DNA from: Gonium pectorale
Lineage: Eukaryota > Chlorophyta > Chlorophyceae > Chlamydomonadales > Volvocaceae
DNA length: 64,000 nucleotides
Assembly (NCBI GenBank): GCA_001584585.1
Contig: LSYV01000006.1
Location: forward strand, 2,321,544-2,385,543
Direction of reading: 5' to 3'
Under the pieces are notes generated by a model. The model worked only from the letters and a program-made list of their open reading frames with translations, was not told where the DNA came from and did not search any database. Made by a program: the position numbers and the translations under genes. Position 1 is the first letter of the stretch. Each line of letters starts with the position of its first letter. Below are positions 26,101 to 38,005 of the stretch, one piece after another.

Positions 26101-29100
26101 CCGCTCCTTGGAGGTATCCGGGGGTGGCGCGTCGCTGCACCGCAGTCGCACTGCCGGCAGCGTGATGGGCCGCATAGGCTCGGGCGGCGGGCTGTCGGAG
26201 CAGGTAGGGTCGCCAGCGTCGTCAGCGCGTCCTAGTGGTAGCGGCACGCCGTCTCGGTACGGCACACCGCTTCCGACGGCAACAACAACAGCGCGTGGCA
26301 GTGCTGCCGCGGCGGCAGGGGTCCCATGCCCGGATGCCGTGGAGTCGCCTGTTAGACTGGCCGCGCACCTCCTGCAGCCGCCGGAGCTGGCGGCAAGCAG
26401 CGGTGGCAGCTTCGGGGGATACGGCATCATGCGGACGTCCAGTCCGGTTGCACCTTCCGGGTCCCCGAAGGTACACAACATGGCACGCCACCGCCGCACG
26501 CCCTCGGCGACGTCCCTCCTCTCGCGCGGCAGTGCCGGTCCCGTGGGAGGGGCCGTTGCCGCGCATCCTTTGCCGCAGGCTGCGCCCCAGCCGAGTGCAC
26601 CTACCTCACCGCCTCAACCGCCACAGTCACAGCAGCAGCAGCTGTACGCTGCGGGCGGCGCGTTCGGTGCGCCGCTGCGCTCCTCCCCCGTTGCCTCGCT
26701 GCTGACCAACCGCCGAGCAAGCACGGCCTCCTCTAGCGTGGTCCCTGCGGGACCCAGCGGCCTGGTCGCAGACGCGCACACCTCGTGGGCGCTTTCCTCA
26801 GCTGCTACAACGGCCTTCACGGCGTCCTTTCAGCCCAGTCTGCTGCACCAGCACTCAGACACGCCGTACGGCTGTGCCCCGGGCGTACTTCCGTACGACC
26901 GCTACGAGGGCAAGGGGCAGCAACACTCCACAACAGCAAACGGAGATAGCGGGTTCCCCGGCCTCGCCGTGGGGTCACCGAGCCGCGCTGCTGCTGCGGG
27001 CATGGAGGCAGACGGCGACACCGCGTCCCGATACTCCTCTCCACATCACTTCCCTGCGCCCTCATCGGTGCGTTATCCGCATCAGCCGGGGCAGCAACTA
27101 CAGCAAGACGACCATCAGCTGGAGGCAAGCGCAATCTGGGGGGCCGTCGCAGAGACTTTGCAGCCGGCGCCCAGCAGCCCCAGCCTTGCGGCGCAGCTCA
27201 GTGGGCACGGCCCCATGGACAGCATTAGCGCAAACGGCTCTCCTGTCAGAAGCGGCCCGGGCGCCGGCACCGGCACCGGCGCTGGCCTGGTAGCTGGCGC
27301 GGTATCGCCGCCGTTCACAGGTCTCACCGGTGCTGACGGTGACGCAGCGGCAGCTGCGGCGTGGGGCGCCGCTGCCGCGGCCATTACCCTCGGCCTTGAG
27401 GAGCCGGTAACTGCCACTCGCGCCGGCAGCGACGCCGCCAATCCATACGGGCGTGCGAGTAGCCCCAACCGCCGACCGTCGCAGCGCCGCGGCGGTGCCG
27501 GCACAGCCTTCGGGGGTGTGAGGCGGACCGGCACGGCGCCGCCGCCGTCCGCGCCGCCGCCACGACAGCTGCTGATGCCGGCTGAGAGCGTCAACCTGGA
27601 CCTGGACCCCAACGACGTGCTCATCTACCGGGACGGGCTGCTGGGGCAGGGCGCCTTTGGGGCGGTGTACCGCGGAGTGTACGGCAGGGACAAGGCCGTG
27701 CCGGTTGCGGTCAAGGTGCTCAACGGCTCGGTGGTGGACGGGCGCGCCATGCAGCGGGACATGGCGTCGTTCCACGCAGAAATGTCCATTCTCAGCCGCC
27801 TGCGACACAAGTGAGGGGCGCGGGGATCCCATGAGGCAAGAGTAGCTGGTCGATGCAGGGTGTGGCGCAGCAAGCGAGGCAGGATCATGGGGTGGTGTCC
27901 CTGCCTGTTTCGTTCGCTTACCATACGATTTGGTTCGCGTGCCGTTTCCATTGCCGGGCTTCCTCAACCAGCAATGCAGTAAGAACAGAGGCTGACTCGC
28001 AAGCGGCATGCCGTGCCCGCGTGTGTGTGTGCAGGAACATCGTCCACCTATTTGGAGGCTGCATGCGGCCGCCGCACATCTTCTTCGTCATGCAGCTCAT
28101 GCGGCAGAGCCTGGACAGCGTCATCCACCACATGCACCCGCCGCTCAGCCTGCGCCGCGCGCTGGAGCTGGCGCGCGACGTGGCTGCGGGGCTGCTGTAC
28201 CTGCACCCCACCATCGTGCACCGGGACCTCAAGCCGGCCAACATCCTGATTGACGAGGCTGGCGTAGGTGAGCGGCGGCGCGTGCCTGGACGTTGCTCAC
28301 GGATGAAGCGAGTACCCGGTAGACAGGGACTCTGGCCTGCGGATGAGCAGTGCGCGGTTTCCTCGCCCTGCCACCTCGTGAAGCATGGCAACCTCCAGAA
28401 GCCGATGCATGTTGACGCCTGCGCCGACCCGCAGCGAAAATCTCCGACTTCGGGCTGGCCCGCTACAAGTTCAAGGCCTACCTGTCCACGCGGTCCACGG
28501 ATCAGGGCAGCATCCCCTACATGGCGCCGGGTGGGTGTGGGTGCGGGCTCACGGCCCTGCTTCAGGGTCTTCATGCCTGCGCTTGCTCTAAACGTGATTT
28601 GTGGTTGAGGGCTGCAACTCGCTCTCCTCCCTCCCCCGCAGAGTGCTTCAACCCTGACATCGGAGGTCTGGGCCCCAAGACAGGTGTGCAACCATGTGAC
28701 CCTGGGCTGCCATCGCGCCTGGTGCTACCCCCATATGCCGTATGCACATGTGCACATCTCGTTTGCTCACACTGCGCTCATGATTATTTAGAACGCTACC
28801 GGTGTGCTCAAAGTTTACACGTGGATGCGCACAAAGCGAGCATTGGCCATCATGAACACCTGCTGTATGAGCCTGTGTCGCAAGGTAGGGCCTTACCCCG
28901 TGACCGCGAACCTGCATGTCCTGCAGACATCTACAGCTTCGGGGTGATGCTGTGGGAGCTCATGTCTGGAGAGTACCCCTGGATGGGGGAGAGCAACGTC
29001 ACCATCATCTATCGGTGAGCACAGCGCATGAGAGCAGCGCCCGCCTGCAGGGCGTCGTTTCGTGGCTTCGCCGGGATCCTGGACGCCGGGTCTCTGTTCC

Positions 29101-29734
29101 GCTGGGTATGGTTGCAAGGCCTTGACCATGGTGCATTGGTGCTTGACCCACTCCCCCCGCCCTCGCCGAACAAATTGGCTTCCATTTTGCTTTTTGCAGG
29201 GTGGCGGTCTCCCGCGAGCGGCTGCCGCTGCCGCCCGCCGACGGAACGCCCTGGACGCTCGCCTCCTCCGGCAGCGCGCGCTCCTCGGGCGGCGGCGCGC
29301 TCAGCGGGCGCTTCAGCAACGGCGAGCCCCTCGTGGTGCCGCCCCCCATCAGGCAGCTCCTGGAGGCCTGCTTCCAGCACGCCCCCGCCGATCGACCCGA
29401 CACGCACACCGTGGTGGAGGTGCTGGACTCGGTGCTCTTGAGCCTGGACAGTGGCGCCAGCAGCAGCGACGGCGGACCCGGCGTTTCCGGCACCAGGGGT
29501 AGCACTGCGGTTGGAGCCAGCGGTGCTGCTGTTGCTCGGGGCGGAGATGGGGCCGTCGCCTCGTCTGCGGTGGAGGCCTCAGATGGCGGAGCGCAGGCTG
29601 CCACGGAGCCCGGCGGCGGCGTCCAGGAGGGTGCGGGCGCGGCCTGTAGCGCCGCCGAGGGGGCAGCGGCGTCCTCTGCTGCGGGCCAGCAACTGGCCAC
29701 CCCGTTCTCAAACATGGCATTTTTGTTCGAGTGA
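17044..29734 (+). CDS. Receptor-like kinase with proline-rich stalk (frameshifted)
   Basis: Fourteen exons: 17044-17128, 17597-17907, 18174-18362, 18543-18642, 18831-18974, 19145-21008, 21182-22833, 22945-23063, 23227-27810, 28035-28267, 28435-28530, 28642-28683, 28927-29014, 29200-29734. About 3344 residues if one 7-bp repeat unit at 20205-20225 is discounted; as read, the frame breaks there. Order: signal peptide (1-25); two Cys-containing modules resembling PAN/apple-type domains (about 30-195) and further ectodomain; a Pro-rich SPP stalk (exon 6); membrane segment about 913-941 followed by six Arg; about 2000 disordered Ala/Ser/Gly residues; a kinase domain near 2950-3230. Kinase motifs: [66 protein letters not shown]. 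This is an RD, TKL-type Ser/Thr kinase. It probably senses the wall or matrix at the plasma membrane (inference). Exon 8 with its GC donor is a phase-based proposal. Confidence 0.85.
19802..21003 (+). repeat. Pro-rich (SPP/PPP) stalk coding tract
   Basis: Two blocks, 19802-19945 and about 20400-21000, encode Ser-Pro-Pro and Pro-Pro runs typical of volvocine hydroxyproline-rich wall glycoproteins, separated by a globular stretch. The - strand across this tract is also open but reads as Gly-rich antisense. Confidence 0.9.
20205..20225 (+). repeat. Triplicated 7-mer GGCTCCA causing frameshift
   Basis: Three perfect tandem copies of GGCTCCA. Upstream coding is in frame 1 and downstream coding in frame 2; dropping exactly one copy joins them without any other change. 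The total exon length of the gene is one base above a multiple of three for this reason alone. Confidence 0.9.
23064..23226 (+). other. Proposed GC-AG intron in the kinase gene
   Basis: The donor AG|GCAAGG and acceptor TTGCAG fit phase 2 on both sides, with a preceding 119-base exon (22945-23063). An alternative is a GT at 22836 reading directly to 23227, which has a poorer donor (GTGTAG) and removes that exon. Confidence 0.55.
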
Positions 29735-31058
29735 AAGAAACTCGAAACGTCTGCAACGCTCGATGGTAGCCCTGTGGCAGAGGTGGCGCACTTTTGGGGC
29801 CCGTGCTGCAGGGTCTGGATGTATACAGGGTGGCCTGCCGCGGAACTTGCTGCATCACGCTGCCCCTTTTCCACAAAAGAGCGCGGATGGCTTTTGGTCG
29901 CTGTCATCGTGATAGGCGCAGGTCGATGTGCTTGACGCAGTTCCAACTGCCCGCCGTGTCTTCCTAATATCTTAGTACGAGCCGCTCTTGCACAGCTCTC
30001 TTCTATCCAAACTGATTACATCGTGCAATTTGGCGCCGGTAGAAACTGGTTTGACCAGCAAATATTGCGGGAAGAGGTCCCCTTATCGGGCGGGTTATCG
30101 GCCACGGGTACGGCGCAAAGGCGCTTAACCGCGCGTTCTCCATTCGGTGATTAGGGGCCTCTTCGCAGTGCTTGTGGCGAAGTGTGGTTAGGCGTAGCTT
30201 GTACGTCACTTGCCGTCCGCTGTGCCGCGGTGTTTTTCTTTGTGTGCAGATCGTGAAAATCGTGGTTTATACAACTGAGCGGTCGATTCCGAAGGACAGC
30301 TGCGGGTCCTAGCTAATGGAGCTAAGCTTGTACATGTCGGCCCGTCGGGGCCGTTTCCGCGCCTTGCCCGGATGGCCGCATACAGCCATTAGCACCCGAG
30401 CCGCGCGGGGCCGCGGGCCCCTGTGAACCCTGCGATTCGGGTTATTGATTCTGTCTGGGTGGTGGTGTGCGGCGTGCGTGTTAAGTAGTGGTGTGCGTGG
30501 TCGGCAACAGGGGCCGAAGTTATACGTGCCATACACCGGTAGATTTCGAAGCTAGTTATGAGAGCCCGTAATGCTTGTGTTAGCTACGCGCAGGTTGGAT
30601 CGTAACGGTGTTAAGACGGCTATGTTCATTGTACGGTAGTTGCTGGTGGACTGCCGCCAGGAACTGTCCGGCTTCGGGAGCCATAGCATTGTCAAGGTGT
30701 ACAGCTTTGTGCGCTAATTGCCCCCCGCCCCACAGAGGCCAGGTCAGAAGCCTGCAGTGTACTGGGAGCGCGGCGTTCACTGCTGCTCGCGGAAGGGGCA
30801 ACTGTTATGTTGTTCCCACGTATGATGCACGACTGTACGACGTGTAATGCGACGTGTCGCTGTGAGTCCAGGCTGTCGGCCACGGGAGCCCTGAATGCCC
30901 CATATGCTGGGCGTACCACTGGGGACCGAACCGGCGTGTAACGGCCCAGTCATTACGGTGCGCATAACGGAAATCAGCAGGCATGCAAGCTTCCGTTCCT
31001 TCGGTCACTGCGACTTGGAGCATGGCAGCCCTGTCCATACACGGTCCACACCGACATC
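29735..31058. other. Tail-to-tail interval kinase / U-box gene
   Basis: No gene supported. The first + strand TGTAA copies after the kinase stop are at 30844 and 30936; the only - strand copy downstream of the U-box stop is at 30016-30020. If these are used, the two 3' UTRs overlap by about 0.8 kb. Confidence 0.45.
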
Positions 31059-34000
31059 TTACGTCTCCTCTAGGCCCGCACCAGCCATGCCACCCTCGAA
31101 TCCCCCGTCGTTCTCGTCCACATCCTCCTCCGCCGCCGCCACATCGCCTGCGCCTCCCTGCGCGGGAGCCCCCTCTCGCCGGCGGGCTGCCGCCGCCGCG
31201 GCCGCCGCTGCCGCCACCGCCGCGGCCCCCCGGCTCATCGCCTCTACGCCCGTATCCAGAAGGCTGGACGCGCCCTGGGCCAGCGACGACAGCACCGACG
31301 CCGTGCGCCCTGCGCTGCGCCCGGCACCGCCAACCCGGCGCCGCCCTGAATAAGAGCAGGAAGGGGACGCTTCACTGCCCTCGCCGCCGTCGTCGCTCTC
31401 CCCTGTGGCGCTAGACGCCCCCGCGACTGCGGCTTGGATGCTGGCGGTGCGCCCGCTCCCGTCCGCTCCCGCGGGAGCAGCTGCCGGCGCCTGCTCGTCT
31501 TCCCCGGCTGCGCCGTTGCCGTGGGCCCGGGTCCGCCGCCGCCGCCGCACACATGCAGCCGCCTCTCGCGACTGGCTTGCCCGCATGCGCTGCCCGACCT
31601 GCGGCAAGCGGCACAAGAGAGCGGGCCATGCTGAGAGGGCATGGAGAAGCTGTTCGACGGTGCAGATGGGGACGCTTTATGACGGTGTGCTGTACGACTG
31701 CAGAGGACGGAGCCTATGCAGGCCAATCCCTGTCGGCATCTGAATCCCCACAATTGCCCAGCCTCCGTCGTCGAGACCCGGGACTGCCCCGGAAAGCACA
31801 CGCCGTGCCGTTAGCTTACCCAGTCGTCGATGGCTCGGTGCAGGTCCTCGTTGGGCAGCAAGCTGTACGAGCGGAGCGGCGTATTGGACTTGGGGTCGCG
31901 CCTGGGTGCAGGTGAACGTAGGGTTGGGGCAGGGCAGATTTGAGGCGGACCGTGTTGTAGATGAAGCTGACCGGCCTTCATGAGCGCCGCCGACAGCATT
32001 CGCTACCTTGCCTCAGCCGTCACATGTGTGTGTTGCATGTACATAGACAGCAGCACACGGCAGGCACGCAGCGTCCAACGAACTATCAGGGAGGACTCAC
32101 ATCTGGCCTGCTAGCCACTTCTGGATGGCGGCGCGCTCGTAGGTGGGCGCTGACGGCAGGTCGGGCGACACGAGCATGGCTGGCTGGCTCATGACGTGCT
32201 GCGTGATGGCGCACGTGAAGCCGCGGGGCACGTCCTCCCAGTCATGCGCCTCGGCAGGGACCTGCGCGGGCCACGGCAAGATAGGCGGTAGGACACGCTT
32301 GCGGAGACAGCGCAAGCAGCCAAGGAAGTCAGGATAGCTGGCAAGAGCCGCCGGCAGCACTGCTATACCGGCCGCAGCGGCTGATGGCGCTACTGAGGCT
32401 CGGCCATCCGGCATGCAAGCGTGCGGCTTCAGATAGCTGGCCATGGGGTCTTAAGCCGGTACACGCCTTTGTCGGCCACGTCCCAGGCGACTGCTGACCG
32501 AAACACAGGGTATCGCTCACCTGCAGAGGCGCCGGCCAGCGCAGCACCACCGGCCCACCGCGGCCAGTCACCAGTTCCTCCTGTTCCTCTTCCTCATCGC
32601 TGTCATACTCCTGGTCCTCCGCGCCCCCGTTGCCGCCGTGCTGCCCTGGACGCTCCACCGCCGGCGCCACGCGCGCCGCCATCGCAGCCGCCAGCTCCCC
32701 GTCGGGCTCTGCGCCGCCGGCCCCAGCGGCTGCGTGCGCCGCCGCAGCGCGCTGCTGCGCCGCAGCCAGCGCCGCCGCCAGGCCCGGGGCCTCCTCTAGC
32801 ATCGCCGCCTGCACGGCAGCGCGCCCCGAGGCACCGACGGGGTCCACAACGAAGAGCGCCCGGATGGCCCGTGGAATGACCCACGGGTCGGCCGCGTCGA
32901 CGACGCTCAGCAGCAGCAGCTGGTAGCCGCCCTCGTGCTGCCGGGCCCGCCGGGCAACCTGCGGGCCGTTCGAATGGTTAGAAATCAAGGGCTAATAACC
33001 GACAGTGTATGATTTGTGCGTCTTGGCAAGCGGGAACCTGAGCCTGGGGCCTGGCCCGCTGGTGCATTCCATCTAGTCCGCGCACTCACTTGCAGAGCTG
33101 CCGGCAGAGCCGGGCAGAGCGCGTCTGCCTTTGCCGCACGTTCTCCGGCGCTGCCCTCTCGCATAACACGTGCGTGTTCCCCCACTGCCCCGACACCAGG
33201 GCGCACGCTCCACGGTCCCCCCCGGGGGCTCGTCGTTGTTCATTCTCCTTTCCCTTCACCCCCCCGTCCGTTAATCATATCCTTGCGCCCCTTACCCCGC
33301 CCCCCCCCGGACCCGTACCCCAGGCCACGCGCCGCCTACCCGCAGCAGCGCGGGCCGCGCCCTGGCCGCGACGTCGCTGTTGCCTGCCCCCAGCACCCCC
33401 ACGCAGTACGCCAGAGGCAATAGCAAGGCCACATCGTTGGCGGAGGGCGGCAGCGCGAGTCGCAGCAGCGGCAGCGCCACGAAGTGGGTGATGTTCCAGG
33501 AGAGCATCGCCTCACGGAGGGGCTGCGATGCATGCGGGCAAAATCAGGGGTGGGGGTGAGGGCAACAGTGTAAGCGAGAGCCGCGCTTGCGGAATGACCT
33601 AACATGCCAAACATGCGTACAAGTGCCGGTCGCTCCTCTGTTTGCGCATGCTTATTGCTAGTACGTCGAAAGGGCACCTAGACTCGCGTACATTTAGCTG
33701 CTCGGCGCGGCTGCAACCAAGGCCCCAAAGGGGCTTTGCGCAGTGCCCGTCCGCCAGCAGTGCGCTAGCAAGCCCATCCCATGCAGCAATCTTCAAACCC
33801 TGCAAGCCATCGGCTCGTGGGCCCGACGACGCGAGCCGCCGCACCTGCAACATAGCCTCATACGCCACCCGCCACGCCACGGCTCTCCGCCTCGCCCAGG
33901 AGCGCCGCGGCCGCCCGGGCGACAGCAGCTCAGTCAGCAGCCGCACCGCCAGCTGCAACTCTATTGTCGTCAGCAGCGCGCCTGGGGTGGGGGGTAGGAG

Positions 34001-37000
34001 AAGGGAGACGGCAAGACGTCGGTGGTGCGTCGGGCAAGAAACCAGCCGTTACCCCCTCAACCCGCACAGACCGCCTCCACCGCCCCATGCCCTTCCCCAG
34101 CCCGCCGGGCCATGCAGCCAGAGGACATCATGACGCTGACGCATACAACGTCCGTGTACGGCCGTTACTGCACGCCCCCCAGGCCTCTCTCACCCGCTGC
34201 CAGCATCATGAGGGAGCCGACTTGCAGCTGCGGCAGCCGCAACGCGCCGCCCGCCCAACCGGCGCCCGCATCCGGCCCCGCATCTGCCCCTCCTCCTCCC
34301 GCCGGCAGCGGCGGCGCCAGCAGCAGGACGTGTTGTGACATCATGACGTGCGGCAGCGCCAGCCAGCCTGCCAGCAAAGCAGCGCGGGGCAGCGCCGCCC
34401 GCAGCAGCTCGCGCGGCGCCAGCCCCAGGGGGCTGGCGTCCCGGTCCCGCACGTGCTCCGAAACCTGCAGCGAGCGCAAGCACACGCAGAGCGGAGTCGG
34501 CTTGCACCGGTAGCCCCGACTGGCGGGCATGAACTCGAACCAGTAGGACGGACTGATACAGCAAAACCCTGAAGCCCTAACCCTAACCGTATGCAGCAGC
34601 TTCAGGCTGCTCAAAGGTTACCGTACAAGGTCAACAGCACCACGTATAACACTCCGTCAGAACCCTGAGAGGCTGTACCAGGCTTGGTAGCCGTCCCGCA
34701 CATACATGCATGTTGGCAGCCTCTTGCCCAACACGTGCCTCCCCGCCGAGCTTGCAGGCGCACTCTGCGGCGCCCCTGCTGCCACAGAGTGCAAGATGCT
34801 GCGCAGCGCTAGGAGGGCCTCCCAAAGCGCCGCCCAAGGCCCCGGCGCCCCCCCCCACACCTCTGACTTCCGCGGCGGGCGGATGAAGATGACGTTGTGG
34901 CACACGTCGCTGCCGCCACGCTGCCGCCTGCGCTCTTTACCCCCTGGGCGCCTGCCGCCGCTGCCAGGCCCCGTACCGTCCTGGCCCGTGCCGCCGCCGT
35001 TCCCAACGTCGGGCCGCCGGGAGTCCAGGTCAGCACCGCTGGCAGCCGTGCCGTTGGCCGCAGACTGTGTCCCAGCCGGGTCCGCTCCCCGCTGCGAGCT
35101 GGACGTGGGCGCCCGCTCATCGCCCTCCGCCACCAAGCCGCCAGCCCTGGCCTCCGCCTCCACCTCCGCCTCAGCCTGCGCCGAGCCCGTCTCAGCTTCC
35201 GCCCCAGACTCATCCGCCGCAGCGCTCTGCGCGCCGTCACGGCCCGCAGGGCAGCTCCCCGCATCGCCGGCGGCGGGACAGCTCCCAGCAGGGTCGCCGT
35301 TGCTGCCGGCAGCAGCACCGCCGCCATCACCACCCGACTGCGAGCCCGCGCCGCCTACTGGCGGCACCGCATCGGTGCCCGTCGCCCCGTTTCCGTCGCC
35401 CTGGTGGCTCTTGGCCCGCGGCGGCGCACCGTCAGGGCCTGCTGCCGCCTCCTCGTGACCCTTCTCACCCGGTGGCAGCGGCGGCGGCGGCGGGGACGCG
35501 TCCTGTTGGCCGCCCTTGGCCGCCGGCGGCGGCCCCGGCGGTATCCGCAGCAGGTACCGCTTGCCAGGAGCGTCCAGCAGCACACAACGGAATGGCCGTA
35601 CGTCCTCGTCTGGGTCCGCCGGCACGCGGCGCCTGGGGCTGCCGGCGCCCTCGCCCTTCTGATGGCCTTCGCCGCCGCCGGCAGCGGACGAAGCGCTCCC
35701 GCTGCTGGCCGGCACGCTTCCATTACCACCGCTGGCCGCAGCATCCACCGGCTCCGTATGGGCGGCCTTTGCTGTGGCATTGGACCCACCCAAGAGCGAT
35801 TCCGGGTCTAGGCCCACCTGCTGCTCATCCTGCGTGCCCGCCAGTGCGGGGACTGGGGCTGCGCTCGCCTCTTCCTCCTGCTGCTGCCCGCCTCCGCCCT
35901 CGCGTGAGCTGGTGGCCGGTCTGCGTCCCTGCCGATCCCCGGCGTCCGACCCGCCAACGCCGCTGCCTGCCGTGTCCGACGGGGCGCCCTCCAGAGTGCA
36001 GCGAATGACGACGTCGGGCTGCGGTGGGCCACAGGCCACGGGACATGGGACACGGGACAGGGAGTCGTGTCTGGCATCCTGCCTGCCGAGCACGTAACCC
36101 AATCCCTTGCCGATTCCATGGCCCTAGCTTCAGACCGTGACGTGCGCATGACCCCGTTACGTCACATGACCCATTTCGCCGTGTGGCACCTCCGTTGAGC
36201 ACAGCAATCAACACGGCATGGCGCTCGGTTCTTCCAAGAAGGAAACAACGTTGCCGGGGCGGCCAGAGCTTGGTAAGGGACAGTACACAACCCGTCACGC
36301 AGCCGCGGGCCATTGCCCATCGCGCCTAGTCGCACCTCGACGCGCATCGCCTCCCGCGAGTCCGGGTCCAGCACCAGTGGCACACCTAGGTGCGGGCGCC
36401 GCAAAGGCCAGGTGGGTTACGGGCGTCCGCGTGGGGACGTGGCCTTTGGAGTCAGGACCCTGAGGGGCCCACAGCGCGGACACAACCCGGGAGAGGGGCC
36501 ACGCACCCGTACAGCCCAGCACCCCGCCGGAGCTGGGGCCACAACATCCTGTCGTACACAAATGTTCACCACAGCACCACAACTGCCGACCCGGCTATGT
36601 TTCCTTCCCGCCTGGGGCAGCACCCCTGCCCCGCACCCAACCAGCCCAAGCGCCCCACCCTGCGACAGGTGCTGCATGGCCCCCGCCAGCTCCTCGCTCA
36701 TGGCCAGCCACCACAGGTGCAGCAGCGCCAAGCTGGGGGCCGGAACGCGGGGCGGGGGCGGGGGCAGGCGCAGACGGAGGGGAGGCGGAGGGGAGGCAGC
36801 AAGGGGCACGAGTTCATTGGCTCGATGGCAATCAATTATTGCCGCAATGCCATACGGAGAGCGTGCCGTGCCGCCCCTGAGCTGCCGTGACGCGGAGTGG
36901 CCAGGCGCCTACGCTGCACACGAACGCGGCATTGCTGCTCTGCAGCGCACCGCCCCTCCGCTCCCAGCCCTCCTTGGCTGGAGATCCCACGGCCCTCTGC

Positions 37001-37721
37001 AGCCATGCTAGCCCCAGCCTCCCCGCAACCACCACCGCACCTCCTCGGCAGCACAAGGCTGAGATGAGCGTACATCCGCAGGCGCGCTGGGTAGGCGGCA
37101 GCCAGCTTGTGCGGCTGCAGCACCAGGTGCTGAACCACGGGTCGGCGGCCGTTGCGCGACGCCACTAGCAGTTGGTCGTACAGGCTGCCGTGCATCATGG
37201 TCAGGTCAAACTCGGCGCCTGCGGTAGAGTTTGGTAGAAGGCGTTTGGGCCGGCCAACAGGTTAACGCTGCCTGCCGGCTGTGCAGACGCAGCCGGGCCA
37301 GGGTTTTGACCATACCAGGGATTCATGCACTACAGCACCGCGTGCCATGGCTGCACCGAGCGGTGGCGCACACGCAAGCGCGTGTCGAGCACAGGAGTCA
37401 CCCCCGGCCCCGGCCACGCCACGGCCTCATCAAGCACTTTGCCCACCCTGGACAGCGCCCAGACCCGGCCCACATCGAGCGAAGCCCCGACGCCTCCGAT
37501 CGCCGTGGCCCCAATCGGCTGTGTGCTCAGGTCCTGGACTTACAGGCGGGGCCATCGCAGTTGCACGTGGAGAGGAAGGTCTGCCACAGTCGCTGCTTGC
37601 CGTAGTAGTTTTTTTCCATAAAGCCTGGCTGCACCCACACCCACAACGTCGCGTAGGCCAGGAACGTCACACAGGCCAGAAGTCCCGTAAGGGGCCAGCT
37701 GCGGCGACGCAGCAGCGTCAT
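31059..37721 (-). CDS. Membrane-anchored U-box E3 ubiquitin ligase
   Basis: Twelve exons (minus strand order): 37544-37721, 37041-37218, 36659-36732, 36336-36385, 34702-36018, 34194-34464, 33692-33981, 33340-33522, 32521-32958, 32101-32261, 31820-31901, 31059-31598; 1253 residues, phases closed. Residues about 10-30 (PLTGLLACVTFLAYATLWVW) are a membrane segment after RRR, so the protein is probably a single-pass anchor with the rest in the cytosol. The middle holds a 440-residue disordered Gly/Ala/acidic exon and Leu/Ala-rich helical parts resembling armadillo-like repeats. The U-box spans about 994-1074 (VPRGFTCAIT, APTYERAAIQKWL, DPKSNTPLRSYSLLPN). The first 35 residues of the next exon continue basic, and the tail is Ala-rich and acidic. 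U-boxes recruit E2 enzymes and ubiquitinate substrates. The donor at 33692 and the small exons 3-4 are the weaker calls. It diverges from ATX1 with 284 bases between. Confidence 0.8.
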
Positions 37722-38005
37722 TTCAGGTCTTGATCTACACTATCCCAAGCTCAGAAGACATCGGATTGATTGCCCAAAGTGCCTGCCAGTCGTTTCGTTT
37801 TTTGCCGCTCGCCCGGCTAGTGTGAAATTGATATTTTTCGTTTAGATTCAAAATCTCAGCGGAGTAGGGTAGGGGTGTCGTCAACAGCTTCCACGACACG
37901 CGAGCGCATAAAACTCACACTCAGCCCATTGGCTCTTATATATTTCCTTGGTTGTGCAATAATTTTCAAAATAGCCAGCTGACCGACTGCCTCGACGCAC
38001 GGACA
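37722..38005. promoter_or_regulatory. Compact bidirectional promoter U-box / ATX1
   Basis: Only 284 bases separate the divergent start codons. Facing ATX1 are an inverted CCAAT box (ATTGG, 37928-37932) and a TATA-like stretch (TTATATATTT, 37936-37945), about 60-70 bases before its ATG. No GTAC core of the Chlamydomonas copper-response element occurs in the interval, so copper control by that route is not suggested. Confidence 0.6.

Noticed and set aside
17044..29734. Reading the receptor kinase as an ordinary pherophorin
   Set aside because: It has a Pro-rich rod, but the ends are followed by a membrane span and a complete kinase, which pherophorins lack.
34706..36008. Pro/Ser-rich + strand frames of 250-313 codons
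   Set aside because: Antisense of the disordered exon of the U-box gene; only the - strand joins in phase to conserved exons.
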